A program made the translations under genes and the position numbers. Below, one piece after another: positions 1-9,417 of a stretch of DNA of 64,000 nt. The notes below the pieces were generated by a model, which was not told the origin of the DNA, did no database searches, and worked only from the letters and a program-made list of their open reading frames with translations. The first letter of the stretch is position 1. Every line of letters begins with the position of its first letter. The stretch lies in assembly GCA_050946575.1 (NCBI GenBank), contig JBMNVB010000002.1, positions 137,152 through 201,151 of the forward strand, written 5' to 3'. This DNA is from JALCRY01 sp050946575 (GTDB lineage: Bacteria > Bacillota > Clostridia > Peptostreptococcales > Anaerovoracaceae).

Positions 1-314
1 GTGAGCGCGTGAGTCCCGTTCACGATTATCGGCCGGACGAGAGCCGCTTCCGTATGGAAGATATCCGAATAGACGCGTTCTATCGCATCGCGCCCCGGGT
101 CGTCATATCCGTATCCCGTAGTCCAGGTGAAATGCATGTCGCTGATGCGGTTCTTCTGGAACGCCGCAAGTACTTTGTATTGATTATAAGCTGCAATATC
201 GTCTATATCCTTAAAAACGCCGCTCACGTTGTGTTCGGCGCGTTCCACGATTTCATATACCTTCGGACTTATGCCCATTTTTTCGGTAAGAAGTCTGTAA
301 GTATTGCTTTCCAT
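1..314 (-). CDS. Methionine gamma-lyase family protein (YnbB-like), N-terminal part
   Basis: The gene runs off the left edge and about 104 N-terminal residues are visible. It starts at an ATG at 314 with AGAAGGA just upstream. The visible part contains TTGYGYDDPGRD followed by VYSDIFHTEAALVRP and VNGTHAL. This is the N-terminal signature of the PLP-dependent methionine gamma-lyase family that was once called aluminium resistance protein. Members are cytoplasmic Cys/Met-metabolism PLP enzymes of fold type I, and the PLP lysine would lie beyond the edge. The true substrate is unknown. It sits 26 bases downstream of the spoIIM-like gene on the same strand, so it is probably the last gene of that operon. 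Confidence 0.8.
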   Translation of the reverse strand, partial: MESNTYRLLTEKMGISPKVYEIVERAEHNVSGVFKDIDDIAAYNQYKVLAAFQKNRISDMHFTWTTGYGYDDPGRDAIERVYSDIFHTEAALVRPIIVNGTHAL

Positions 315-340
315 AAAATTTCCTTCTGATATATTTTTAT

Positions 341-988
341 TCACATTGCATATTTCAGTATCTCCGGAGTCACATAGCATTCGATCAGCGCCGCGATGCA
401 CATGAGCGGCACTACATAGCACAGGTAGACTCTTACGACGCCGTTCATTGCCCATTCAAGGACATGTCCGGCGCGCTTCCGGAGACGCCTGCTGATTATT
501 ACCCGACTGACAGTATAGCATAAATACACGCCCGCAGACAGGCTCAGTACGAGCGCCGTTATTTCGAATATTCCGTGCGGCAGGATGCCGGCGGCGAACA
601 GCTTCCCGAGCTCATATCCCTGCCGCCCCATGAACGAAAACATTGCTCCCATTATCAATGCGTTTGCCATGAGGCTGATGAACGGAGCAAATATGAACGG
701 GATGAATCCCGCGAAAACGGAGATGCCCGAAGCGTAAAGATTATTGAGAAGGAGAAGCGGCATTATCACGTTTCCGTCCGTACTCGTCATCCCCTGCGCT
801 TTCCTGGCGAAGGCATTCACCATTTCATCGGCGGTATCGGGATAATAAGTGAAAATCAGTATTGATACTGCAGTGATCACGATTGCGAGGACGTACATTA
901 CTATAAACGGTATCAGCAGCCGCTTCCTGAAAAACTGCCAGGTCAGATCGTATTCGCGGTCGAAAAACGCCCGGTACTTACTTGTCAT
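341..988 (-). CDS. spoIIM: SpoIIM-like integral membrane protein (stage II sporulation protein M family)
   Basis: A 215-residue protein with hydrophobic segments near residues 25-47, 80-105, 108-120, 130-160 and 190-210, separated by short basic loops. This fits the length and layout of SpoIIM. In endospore formers SpoIIM works with SpoIID and SpoIIP in peptidoglycan remodelling during engulfment of the forespore. The start overlaps the end of the Xer-type recombinase gene by 11 bases, so the two are translationally coupled; a spoIIM/xer pairing is usual in Clostridia. Its presence suggests descent from a sporulating lineage, but no other sporulation gene is in the window, so present-day sporulation cannot be claimed. 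Confidence 0.75.
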   Translation of the reverse strand: MTSKYRAFFDREYDLTWQFFRKRLLIPFIVMYVLAIVITAVSILIFTYYPDTADEMVNAFARKAQGMTSTDGNVIMPLLLLNNLYASGISVFAGFIPFIFAPFISLMANALIMGAMFSFMGRQGYELGKLFAAGILPHGIFEITALVLSLSAGVYLCYTVSRVIISRRLRKRAGHVLEWAMNGVVRVYLCYVVPLMCIAALIECYVTPEILKYAM

Positions 989-2132
989 CTTTTTTGCTGT
1001 CCTTTCCCTCTTCTCTCTCGAGCTCCCACTCCATGCCCTTTACGAGATCGCGCTTGACGTTCATCTTGTGCGCGGCGTAAAGCTGCGTCGTCGTGACCTG
1101 CTCGTGATCGAGCAGCGCCTGGACATCGTAGATCGAATTCCCGCGCCCTATGAGGCTCGTAGCCGCCGTGGCGCGCAGCTTGTGAGGGCTGTAGCCGGCG
1201 TTCCGCGACGTTTTCATGCCTATGGACGTGTATTTCTTCACGAGATCTCTGATCGCCCGTTCTGTCATCCGCTTTCCCTGAAGCGACAGGAACAGCGCGT
1301 CGCGGTGCTCTTCGGGGAGATCTTCGCTTTTCGGCCGTTCGAGCGTCAGATAGTCGTTCACTACCTGCGCGGCCGAAACATTGAGCGGCATGACCGACTC
1401 CTTGCCGCGCTTCCTGAAGATCTTGAATTCGCCCCGGCTGAAATTGAACGACGAGACATTGAGCTGCTGGAGTTCCGAAAGCCTTAGTCCGTATGTCAGG
1501 AAAAGGATCAGGATCGCCTTGTCGCGGTACTTCGTCTTTTCCCAGTACTGGCGTTCCTTGTCCGTGAGCCCCTCCCCGGTCGTTACGGCGTCCAGCATTA
1601 TCATCACTTCGTCGTCCTGCAGCGCCTTTATCTCCCTTTCGCCCGGTTTCGGGACGCGGATCGGATTGAATCCGTCCGTGATATTCTTTTCTATGAGGCC
1701 TTCTCGGTACAGCTGCTTGAACAGGACAGAAACGGAAGACTTCTTCCGCGCGAGCGTTTTATTGCTGTTTTCGTATACTATGATGCTGTCCTCGGTCTCG
1801 ACCTCGTATTTCCGGCAGTAATCTATATATGCATTGACGTCAGAAGCCTTTATCCTGTTGAATTCCTCGATCGTGATATCCTTCGGCTCGTCGGCTTCCG
1901 TAAGCCCCGTATCTTCGCAAAGATAGGTGCAGAAGGCCCTGACATCCCTCAGATAAGCGAGCCGCGTCATCGGGAGGTCGTTGCCCCTGATGTACGCGAA
2001 ATAGCCGTTCATGAATTTCGGGAGTTTTGCTTCGATTTTTCTGCATTGCTCCGTGATCTCATGCTCCTTTTCCACGACATTATCCGGCCTGTCGCTCTTG
2101 TTATGGATTTTTACAGTCTTTTTCTGACCCAT
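978..2132 (-). CDS. Tyrosine recombinase of the XerC/XerD type
   Basis: 384 residues. An N-terminal SAM-like core-binding domain (about 36-150) is followed by a catalytic domain (about 165-365). The active-site set is visible: R217 in GLRLSEL, a lysine near 244 in the beta-hairpin, H317 and R320 in HKLR, H343 in DHE, and the nucleophile Y352 in LYAAH. Position 342 is aspartate where many members have the glycine of LGH. Its place in a housekeeping operon with miaA-mutL-mutS upstream and spoIIM downstream points to a chromosomal Xer protein (chromosome dimer resolution) rather than a phage integrase. It overlaps miaA by 22 bases. The N-terminal tail of about 35 residues is longer than in E. 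coli XerC/D. Confidence 0.85.
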   Translation of the reverse strand: MGQKKTVKIHNKSDRPDNVVEKEHEITEQCRKIEAKLPKFMNGYFAYIRGNDLPMTRLAYLRDVRAFCTYLCEDTGLTEADEPKDITIEEFNRIKASDVNAYIDYCRKYEVETEDSIIVYENSNKTLARKKSSVSVLFKQLYREGLIEKNITDGFNPIRVPKPGEREIKALQDDEVMIMLDAVTTGEGLTDKERQYWEKTKYRDKAILILFLTYGLRLSELQQLNVSSFNFSRGEFKIFRKRGKESVMPLNVSAAQVVNDYLTLERPKSEDLPEEHRDALFLSLQGKRMTERAIRDLVKKYTSIGMKTSRNAGYSPHKLRATAATSLIGRGNSIYDVQALLDHEQVTTTQLYAAHKMNVKRDLVKGMEWELEREEGKDSKKDDK

Positions 2133-3043
2133 TTCGTGATTTCCTCTGCAACTTCATCTTCGTCTCTGCCCGTGAGACAGAACCACTTTATATCATCATA
2201 TCTGCGGAACCACGTCATCTGTCGCTTCGCGAAATGACGGGTGTTCTTCCTGATCGTGTCCGCCGCTTCATCAAGTGTGCAGCTGCCGTCAAGATAATCG
2301 AAAATCTCCTTGTAGCCGATGCCCTTCATCGAGATGTCGCCTCGCGTAAGGCCCCGCCCGCGCAGACCGCGTACTTCATCGACAAGCCCTGCGTCGATCA
2401 TCATTCCGACTCTCATGTTTATGCGGTCGTAAAGTTCCTGCCGGTCACGCGTGAGCCCGATAAGTATCGCGTCGTATTTTCCGCTCTTCCTGCGCGAATC
2501 CGTAAACGGCGCGATCTTTTCTCCGCGCTCCGCGGCTTCGAGTGCTCTCGCGACCCTCACGACATTGTTCGGATGTATCCTCGCCGCGGCTTCAGGATCC
2601 TGTTTTTCAAGCAATGCGTGGAGAGCTTCGTTTCCTTCTGTTTCAGCGTATTTTATCAGTTCGGCGCGCCTTTGTGAAGTCCCGGCGGCGGGCTCCGGAC
2701 CGAAATCCATGTCATACAGTATCGAATCGAGATAAAGCCCCGTGCCCCCTGTAACGAGCGGCACTTTTCCCTTGCCGAGTATTTCATCGATCGCGCGTTC
2801 CGCGAGTTTCTTGTACTTCGCGACTGAAAATTCGCCGGCGGGATCTATCTCGTCCACGAGATAATGCCTGACCTGCGCGCGCTCTTCCGGTGTAGGCTTC
2901 GCGCTCCCGATATCCAGATACTTGTAAAGCTGCATCGAGTCGCACGAAACTATCTCCGCATCGATCGCCCGGGCGAGCTTCAGAGTGCATTCTGTTTTGC
3001 CCACGGCCGTGGGTCCTGTGACTGCAACGATTCTGGGCTTCAT
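2111..3043 (-). CDS. miaA: tRNA dimethylallyltransferase MiaA
   Basis: 310 residues, the normal family length. MiaA transfers the dimethylallyl group to N6 of A37 in tRNAs that read codons starting with U. The P-loop GPTAVGKTE is at residues 10-18. SCDSMQLYKYLDIGSAKPT follows and matches the conserved DSMQxY..xxxGTAKP block, and GGTGLYLDSIL and FAKRQMTWFRR lie further on. It starts four bases after mutL ends and overlaps the recombinase gene, inside a mutS-mutL-miaA-xer-spoIIM run. The mutL-miaA arrangement is widespread in Bacillota. Its substrate dimethylallyl diphosphate would come from the pathway that includes dxs and ispA, whose genes lie about 6 kb upstream. Confidence 0.95.
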   Translation of the reverse strand: MKPRIVAVTGPTAVGKTECTLKLARAIDAEIVSCDSMQLYKYLDIGSAKPTPEERAQVRHYLVDEIDPAGEFSVAKYKKLAERAIDEILGKGKVPLVTGGTGLYLDSILYDMDFGPEPAAGTSQRRAELIKYAETEGNEALHALLEKQDPEAAARIHPNNVVRVARALEAAERGEKIAPFTDSRRKSGKYDAILIGLTRDRQELYDRINMRVGMMIDAGLVDEVRGLRGRGLTRGDISMKGIGYKEIFDYLDGSCTLDEAADTIRKNTRHFAKRQMTWFRRYDDIKWFCLTGRDEDEVAEEITKWVRKRL

Positions 3044-3046
3044 GCT

Positions 3047-4858
3047 CTATTTCCTCTTGAACCTGCGTTCTATATCGTACTTCCCTATCCTGATGAACGT
3101 CGGCCGGCCGTGCGGACAGCTGTACGGATTTTCGCACGCCGCGAGATCGTTTATCAGGCCCTGAATTTCCTCTTCTTTCAGCGTGTCATGCGCCTTCACG
3201 GACGCCTTGCACGCTTTGGAAGCAATGCTGAGAACGACATCCCTGCTCTCGAAATCGGTATCGTCGGAAATGCTGTCGATATAGTCATTTACGAACAGTT
3301 CCGCTTCTGAAATGTCCATGAACAGCGGGATGGACCGTACAGCGTAAGTATCCGGTCCGAATTCCTCGATATCGAATCCCATCTCGGACAGCGGGCCGAT
3401 CCAGTTTTCCTCACGGAAGCCGGCGCTCACTGTGATCGGTATCATGATCTGCTGTTTATGCTTCTCGGTCCTTTCAAACTGATCTTTCAGCTTCTCGAAA
3501 TTCACGCGTTCGTGGGCGGCGTGTTGATCGAGGAAATACAGATAATCGTCATCTGTAGCCAGTATATATGTCCCGAAAATGACGCCGCGGTAATCGAGCT
3601 CCCTGAAATCGAACGGGCCCTCGCTTTCGGGCCTGCTTTCTCGGTCCGAACGGAAAGTTTCGACGTCTTCACGCGCGGTTTCGGCCTCTTTTTTGAAGGT
3701 TGACAATATATTTTTAATATCAACTTGTTCATCAAAGCCGAAATCCTCTCCCGCTGAAGAGGCCGGTGCGGTATTTTTTGAGGAAAATGAATGTTTTCCT
3801 CCGCCGGAAACGTTCGTTCTCATGCTTTTCTGCTTTTCATGCGCCGTTTCGCGCGGCCTGAGTTCCGGTACGGCGGATTTTTCGGTGAGAGCGTCTGCAA
3901 CGGCACTGCTGATGAACTGTTCCACCGATTTGTCATTATGGAATTTGACTTCCCTTTTGTTCGGATGGACATTGACGTCAACGAGCGACGGCTTTATCGT
4001 CAGAAAGATATACGCTATCGGATGGCGGCCCTCGAACAGACGTTCTTTGTATGCCGAATTCACCGCTTTTTCAATGACTTTGCTCTTTACGGAACGTCCG
4101 TTCACGAAGAATATCTGTCCCCTGCGGCTCGGCCTGCTCTCTCCCGGGCCGGATACATATCCCTCTACTGAGATATCTTCGGATCCCGCGCTCACGGGTA
4201 TGAGAGATTCCGCCGTTTTACGGCTCGTCAGTGTCATTATTGTATTCAGCCTGTCTCCCCGCCCCTGCGTGGAAAACAGGATATTCCCGTTGTTTATCAT
4301 GCGGACCTTGAGCGACGGGAAGCACAGCGCTATATGCTGCACAAGATCGGTGATGAGTCCGCTTTCGGCCGCGTCCGATTTCATGAATTTAAGGCGCGCC
4401 GGCGTATTGTAAAACAGGTCGCGTACGACGACTGTCGTTCCGTCGGCGCATCCTATGCCTGTTTTGCCTGTGACCCGGCCGCCCGCGATCTCAAGCTTCG
4501 TTCCGGCCTTTTCTTCCTTCGTTTTTGTTATTAATTCCACTCTCGACACAGCCGCTATGCTGGCGAGCGCCTCACCTCTGAAGCCCAGAGTTTCTATGTG
4601 ATCGAGGTCGTCCGCATTGATGATCTTGCTCGTCGCGTGTCTCATGAACGCCTTCTCGACTTCCGAGGAATCGATGCCCGAGCCGTCGTCCGTCACGCGT
4701 ATGTAGGTCTTTCCGCCGTTTTTTATCTCCACGATAACGGAAGAGGCACCCGCGTCTATTGAATTTTCAACGAGCTCCTTAACTGTAGAAACCGGCCGGT
4801 CCACTACTTCTCCGGCCGCGATCTTATCGGCTGTGTTTTTATCAAGTATGCGTATCAT
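3047..4858 (-). CDS. mutL: DNA mismatch repair protein MutL
   Basis: 603 residues. The N-terminal GHKL ATPase begins at once (KIAAGEVVDRPVSTVKELVENS, with the ATP-binding asparagine and the DDGSGI and GFRGEALAS motifs). A linker rich in Ser, Glu and Gly spans about 330-415. The C-terminal endonuclease-type domain carries DQHAAHERVNFEKL and CPHGRPTFI, both hallmarks of the latent metal-dependent nuclease of MutL in bacteria that lack MutH. MutL is recruited by mismatch-bound MutS and nicks the new strand. The gene begins 11 bases after mutS ends, in the same operon. Confidence 0.97.
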   Translation of the reverse strand: MIRILDKNTADKIAAGEVVDRPVSTVKELVENSIDAGASSVIVEIKNGGKTYIRVTDDGSGIDSSEVEKAFMRHATSKIINADDLDHIETLGFRGEALASIAAVSRVELITKTKEEKAGTKLEIAGGRVTGKTGIGCADGTTVVVRDLFYNTPARLKFMKSDAAESGLITDLVQHIALCFPSLKVRMINNGNILFSTQGRGDRLNTIMTLTSRKTAESLIPVSAGSEDISVEGYVSGPGESRPSRRGQIFFVNGRSVKSKVIEKAVNSAYKERLFEGRHPIAYIFLTIKPSLVDVNVHPNKREVKFHNDKSVEQFISSAVADALTEKSAVPELRPRETAHEKQKSMRTNVSGGGKHSFSSKNTAPASSAGEDFGFDEQVDIKNILSTFKKEAETAREDVETFRSDRESRPESEGPFDFRELDYRGVIFGTYILATDDDYLYFLDQHAAHERVNFEKLKDQFERTEKHKQQIMIPITVSAGFREENWIGPLSEMGFDIEEFGPDTYAVRSIPLFMDISEAELFVNDYIDSISDDTDFESRDVVLSIASKACKASVKAHDTLKEEEIQGLINDLAACENPYSCPHGRPTFIRIGKYDIERRFKRK

Positions 4859-4869
4859 GCGGGTTTCCT

Positions 4870-7341
4870 CTATATCCTGAACGACATCTGTATGCCGTCC
4901 TTATCGTTCATTGCTTCGGATTTTTCCTCGAGTTCTCTCAGTTTTGTGTTCGCCGATTCAAGCAGCTCCTTCGGCACGCCGGCGAGTTTCGCGACGTGTA
5001 TGCCATAGCTCCTGCTAGCGCTCCCTTCCACGATCTTGTGCAGGAATATGATATCTCCTTCCTGCTCCGCAACATCGACGTTCAGGTTCTTGAAGCCTCT
5101 GACTTCTCCTTCCATTTCGGTCAGTTCATGATAATGCGACGCGAACAGCGTCCTGATCATGCGCTTTTCGTCGCACAGGTATTTCACGACCGCCCACGCT
5201 ATCGAAAGTCCGTCATATGTGCTCGTCCCGCGGCCGATCTCGTCCAGTATTATTAGTGAACGCGGAGTGGCCGTGTTAAGGATGTACGCGAGTTCGCTCA
5301 TTTCGAGGAAGAACGTGCTCTGTCCCTGCGAAAGATTGTCGGACGCGCCTATACGCGTGAATATACGGTCCACGATGCCGATCACAGCCCGCTCACACGG
5401 CACGAAACAGCCGCTCTGAGCCATCAGAACGATGATCGCGGTCTGGCGCATGTACGTCGATTTTCCGGACATGTTAGGGCCGGTTATCAGCAGCAGAGAC
5501 TGTCTGCTTTTATCCATGTATGTGTCATTCGGCACGAATACGCCGTCCTTTGCTGTCTGCTCTATGACGGGATGTCTGCCCTTTTCTATGATAATGGCGT
5601 CCGAGCCGTTTACTTCCGGTCTGACATAGCCGAGTCTGTCGCTGACCTCGGCGAATGAGCACAGGACATCCAGCGTGCTTACGGCGCGCGACGTCTTCTG
5701 TATCCTCGATATTTCTCCGGATATCGTGTCCCTCACTTCACGGAACAGATCGTACTCAAGATTATTTATCTTCGTCTCGGCGTTGAGCACCTTCCCTTCC
5801 ATCTCCTTGAGCTCCGGCGTGATGAAACGCTCGGCTCCGACGAGAGTCTGCTTCCTGATATAGTCTTCGGGCGTCTTGTCGAGCTCCGATCTCGAGATCT
5901 CGATATAATATCCGAATACCTTATTGAATCCGACCTTGAGATGCGTGATCCCCGTCCGCTCCTTCTCGTGAGATTCGAGCGACGCTATCCAGTCCTTCGC
6001 GTCGGCGATAGAATTCTTGAGGTCGTCGAGTTCCTTCGAGTATCCTTCGCGGATTATCCCGCCCTCTTTTACAGTGAACGGAGGATCGTCAATGATGGAA
6101 TCGTCAATGATCCTGTACACGTCTTCGAGCGCGTCCATGCGGCCGTTGAGTTCCTGCAGCAGAAGCGCTTCGCTGTCTTCGAGATCGTATTTGATCTCAG
6201 GCAGCGCCGCGAGCGAATTCCTGAGGGCGATGAGGTCCTTCGCATTTGCATTGCCGGTGCTTATCCTTCCGGCCAGGCGTTCGAAATCATAGACCGCCTT
6301 AAGGCTTTCGCGGATATTGTTCCGTGTAATATATTTGCTCACAAGTTCTTCGACCGCGTCAAGGCGTTCGTTTATCTCGCCCACGTTATTGAGCGGCTCG
6401 CGGAGCCACTGCTTCATTTTCCGGCTCCCCATGGCAGTGTTCGTCCTGTCGAGCACTCCGAGCAGCGAGCCTTTCACCGTATGCTCGAATATCGTTTCCG
6501 TGATCTCGAGATTCCGGATAGTCGCCTTGTCGAGAGCCATCCTGTTCCCGATCCTGTAAACGTTCAGATCCTTCATGTGGCCCATGCTGCCGCGCTGCAT
6601 CTCCGCAAGATACAGCAGCTGCGCGCCGAGCGCGTTCGCCGCGTGCTTCATGCCGTCAAGTCCGAGCCCGACGAGGGATCCGGCCTCGAATTGCTTCAGT
6701 ATTGCGTCCTCAAGGCTTTCTTCATTGTAATACTGACGGTTCAGTTCCGTCATGAACGTGTCCGTATTTTTCCCGATGTCTTCGACATTGATATAATCGG
6801 CCGCTTTTTCGTTTATGATTATTTCCTTCGCATCAATGCGCGCAAGCTCGTTGAGGAGTGTTTCCTCAGCCTGGCGGCCCGAAAATTCCGTGACATTTAT
6901 CTCTCCGGTGGAAACGTCACAGTAAGAGAAGCCCGTGCCGGTCTTGTCGACATAGACGGAAGCGAGATAATTGTTTTCATCTTCGTGCAGGATGGCGCTG
7001 CTCGTTACGGTGCCCGGCGTTACGATCTGGACGATCTCGCGCTTCACGAGTCCCTTGGCTTCCTTCGGATCTTCCACCTGCTCGCACACCGCGACTTTGT
7101 AGCCCTTTTCTATAAGCCGCGCAATGTAAGAATCCGCGGAATGGAAAGGGACTCCGCACATGGGAGCCCTTTCTTCCAAACCGCAGTTTTTTCCGGTAAG
7201 TGTCAGTTCGAGTTCCTTTGAGACGAGTTTCGCGTCATCAAAGAACATTTCGTAGAAGTCTCCAAGTCTGAAAAATAATATGCAGTCTTTGTTCTGATCT
7301 TTTATGTCAAGGTATTGCTGCATCATCGGCGACAATGCCAT
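4870..7341 (-). CDS. mutS: DNA mismatch recognition ATPase MutS
   Basis: 823 residues. The mismatch-reading motif FYE is in LGDFYEMFFDD near residue 29. The connector, lever and clamp domains follow, and the ABC-type ATPase has Walker A GPNMSGKST at 621-629 and Walker B LIILDEIGRGTST near 696-708. MutS1 binds mispairs and small loops and activates MutL. It is shorter than the 850-880 residues of many orthologues and ends in QMSFRI, which resembles the C-terminal sliding-clamp binding motif QxxLF. It is followed after 11 bases by mutL. The upstream aminotransferase gene ends 39 bases before the start. Confidence 0.97.
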   Translation of the reverse strand: MALSPMMQQYLDIKDQNKDCILFFRLGDFYEMFFDDAKLVSKELELTLTGKNCGLEERAPMCGVPFHSADSYIARLIEKGYKVAVCEQVEDPKEAKGLVKREIVQIVTPGTVTSSAILHEDENNYLASVYVDKTGTGFSYCDVSTGEINVTEFSGRQAEETLLNELARIDAKEIIINEKAADYINVEDIGKNTDTFMTELNRQYYNEESLEDAILKQFEAGSLVGLGLDGMKHAANALGAQLLYLAEMQRGSMGHMKDLNVYRIGNRMALDKATIRNLEITETIFEHTVKGSLLGVLDRTNTAMGSRKMKQWLREPLNNVGEINERLDAVEELVSKYITRNNIRESLKAVYDFERLAGRISTGNANAKDLIALRNSLAALPEIKYDLEDSEALLLQELNGRMDALEDVYRIIDDSIIDDPPFTVKEGGIIREGYSKELDDLKNSIADAKDWIASLESHEKERTGITHLKVGFNKVFGYYIEISRSELDKTPEDYIRKQTLVGAERFITPELKEMEGKVLNAETKINNLEYDLFREVRDTISGEISRIQKTSRAVSTLDVLCSFAEVSDRLGYVRPEVNGSDAIIIEKGRHPVIEQTAKDGVFVPNDTYMDKSRQSLLLITGPNMSGKSTYMRQTAIIVLMAQSGCFVPCERAVIGIVDRIFTRIGASDNLSQGQSTFFLEMSELAYILNTATPRSLIILDEIGRGTSTYDGLSIAWAVVKYLCDEKRMIRTLFASHYHELTEMEGEVRGFKNLNVDVAEQEGDIIFLHKIVEGSASRSYGIHVAKLAGVPKELLESANTKLRELEEKSEAMNDKDGIQMSFRI

Positions 7342-7380
7342 ACAGTTATTCTTCCTCCCTGAAAACCGATATATCTGACT

Positions 7381-8571
7381 TTATTTATTCAGATACGCCT
7401 GGATGCCCTTGTTCAGGAGCTGGATGCCTCTTCTGAGGTCTTTCTCGTTCAGGACATACGCCAGACGGCATTCGCTTCTGCCGAGTCCCGGCGTTACGTA
7501 GAATCCTTCTTCAGGCGCATACATCACTGTCTCGCCGTTGTCGTCGAATTCCTCGAGCAGGAATACGAGCAAATCCTCGGCGTTATCGACAGGAAGCTTG
7601 CAGGAGATATAGAAAGCGCCGCTCGGTTTTCTGCATACGATGCCGTCTATCTTCTCAAGTTCTTCCATGGCCACGTTTCTTCTGTGTTCATATTCAGCCT
7701 TTATAGGAGCGAAATATGAAGGATCGAGGTTGTACAGAGCGGTGGCGCCTACCTGGTCGATCGTCGGGCAGCAGAGTCTTCCCTGCGCCAGCTTCATCAG
7801 TCCGGCCATGAGTTCCTTGTTCTTCGTCGCGATGCAGCCGATCCTGGCGCCGCAGGCGGAGAATCTCTTGGATACGGAGTCGCATACAATAACATTATCC
7901 GCGGCTTCCGGAACCTGTCCGAACGATGTCATTTCGAGGCCGTCATATACGAACTCTCTGTAAACTTCGTCAGCCATGATCATTATATCATGTTTGACAG
8001 CGATATCACATATCATCTTGATCTCGTCCTTCGTGAGGACAGCGCCTGTCGGGTTGCCCGGCGAAACGAGAGCGATGACCTTTGTCTTATCATTTATGCA
8101 GGCTTCGATCTTGTCTCTGTCGGCATAGTGATATCCGTCTTCCGCAGTCGTCGTGATCGGATGGATAACGCCGCCGGCCGCGGTTACGAACGTCTGATAG
8201 TTCGTGTAATAAGGCTCGGCCATGATGACTTCGTCTCCGTCATTGAGCAGTGTGAGGAACAGGAGCATGAGAGCTTCACTTCCGCCGTTCGTGATAAGGA
8301 TATCGTCCGGCCCGAAGTCGCAGCCGACTCTCTTGAAATATCTGCTTATAGCTTCGCGAAGTTCCGGATTTCCTTCCGATGAAGCGTATGCGAGAACGTC
8401 AAGGTCAAAATTCTTTACAGCGTCGAAATACGCTTTCGGCGTCTCGATATCAGGCTGCCCGATATTCAGGTGATAGATCTTCTTGCCGTTTTTCTCTGCT
8501 TTCGACGCGATCGGGTTGAATTTCCTGATCGGTGAATAGTTCATTTTCTGATTTCTTTCTGATAAAACCAT
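7381..8571 (-). CDS. Pyridoxal-phosphate aminotransferase, class I/II
   Basis: 396 residues from an ATG at 8571 that has AAAGGAG eight bases upstream. A longer in-frame start at 8598 would translate that ribosome site and is rejected. The fold-type I aspartate-aminotransferase family is shown by LNIGQPDIETP, the NPTG motif in VSPGNPTGAVLT, the DEVYREFVYDG segment that holds the PLP-ring aspartate, the PLP-lysine region CDSVSKRFSACGARIGCI, and the substrate-binding arginine near the C-terminus (GRSECRLAYV). The substrate cannot be told from sequence; aspartate or aromatic amino acids are the usual guesses. It sits between tlyA and mutS on the same strand. Confidence 0.88.
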   Translation of the reverse strand: MVLSERNQKMNYSPIRKFNPIASKAEKNGKKIYHLNIGQPDIETPKAYFDAVKNFDLDVLAYASSEGNPELREAISRYFKRVGCDFGPDDILITNGGSEALMLLFLTLLNDGDEVIMAEPYYTNYQTFVTAAGGVIHPITTTAEDGYHYADRDKIEACINDKTKVIALVSPGNPTGAVLTKDEIKMICDIAVKHDIMIMADEVYREFVYDGLEMTSFGQVPEAADNVIVCDSVSKRFSACGARIGCIATKNKELMAGLMKLAQGRLCCPTIDQVGATALYNLDPSYFAPIKAEYEHRRNVAMEELEKIDGIVCRKPSGAFYISCKLPVDNAEDLLVFLLEEFDDNGETVMYAPEEGFYVTPGLGRSECRLAYVLNEKDLRRGIQLLNKGIQAYLNK

Positions 8572-8610
8572 TTGCTGTACTCCTTTGCATAATAACAATT
8601 TCCGATCGCA

Positions 8611-9417
8611 CTACTCAAGTGCTTCGTGTGAACTTCTGACCACCAGGTCGATTGTGGTCTCTGACAATATTTTAACATTATTATTGGTTATATACAACAA
8701 AAATTCTACATTTCCCTTAGCCCCGGTAACAGGAGAATATGACAGTCCGCAGGCGCTGAAACCGCAGTTTTCCGCGTATCCGATCACTTTTTCTATCACT
8801 TCTTTTCTTACGGAAAGATCACGGACCACACCGTTTTTGCCGACCTGCTCCCTGCCGGCTTCGAACTGCGGCTTTATCAGTGCCACGATCTCACCGTCAC
8901 CGGCTATCACTTTGCGCGCCACAGGAAACATATGGCTGAGCGAAATGAATGATACATCGATGCTGATAAAATCCACCGGTTCCTCTATAAGATCCGTATC
9001 GAGATACCTGATATTCGTTTTTTCCATGTTCACGACGCGCGGATCGTTCCTGAGTTTCCACGCCAGCTGGCCGTATCCCACATCGATGGAATACACTTTG
9101 GCCGCTCCGTTCATGAGCATGCAGTCCGTGAACCCTCCTGTCGAGGCTCCCATGTCCATGCAGATCTTCCCGTTAAGATCTATATCCCATTCACCGAGCG
9201 CCTTTTCCAGTTTCAGGCCGCCCCTTCCAACATAAGGACAGAGACCGCCTTTTACAGTGATCTCCGCGCCTTCGTCTATCTGCGCCCCCGGTTTGTCGCT
9301 GATGGCGCCGTCAACATAAATAAGTCCTTCCATGACGGCCGCCTTCGCCTTCTCGCGGGACGGGAACATCCCGTTTTCTACAAGCGTCACATCAAGTCTT
9401 TTCTTCAAGCTTTTCAC
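8611..9417 (-). CDS. tlyA: TlyA family rRNA 2'-O-methyltransferase
   Basis: 268 residues from a GTG at 9417 that overlaps the end of dxs by 26 bases; AAAGGA lies just before it. An N-terminal S4 RNA-binding domain (KKRLDVTLVENGMFPSREKA, residues 5-24) is followed by an FtsJ-like SAM methyltransferase domain with MDMGASTGGFTDC and ISIDVSFISL. Family members methylate cytidine ribose in 16S and 23S rRNA; shorter TlyA forms such as this may act on 23S only. They were historically annotated as haemolysin. The dxs-tlyA coupling downstream of xseAB-ispA is common in Bacillota. The longer in-frame start at 9531 lies deep in dxs and is not supported. Confidence 0.9.
   Translation of the reverse strand: MKSLKKRLDVTLVENGMFPSREKAKAAVMEGLIYVDGAISDKPGAQIDEGAEITVKGGLCPYVGRGGLKLEKALGEWDIDLNGKICMDMGASTGGFTDCMLMNGAAKVYSIDVGYGQLAWKLRNDPRVVNMEKTNIRYLDTDLIEEPVDFISIDVSFISLSHMFPVARKVIAGDGEIVALIKPQFEAGREQVGKNGVVRDLSVRKEVIEKVIGYAENCGFSACGLSYSPVTGAKGNVEFLLYITNNNVKILSETTIDLVVRSSHEALE

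Noticed and set aside
9..329. 106-codon plus-strand open frame at the left edge
   Set aside because: It is antisense to the methionine gamma-lyase-like gene, which has a clear family signature and a ribosome site.
978..2132. Integrase of the right-hand mobile element
   Set aside because: It lies 50 kb away in a housekeeping operon with chromosomal base composition.
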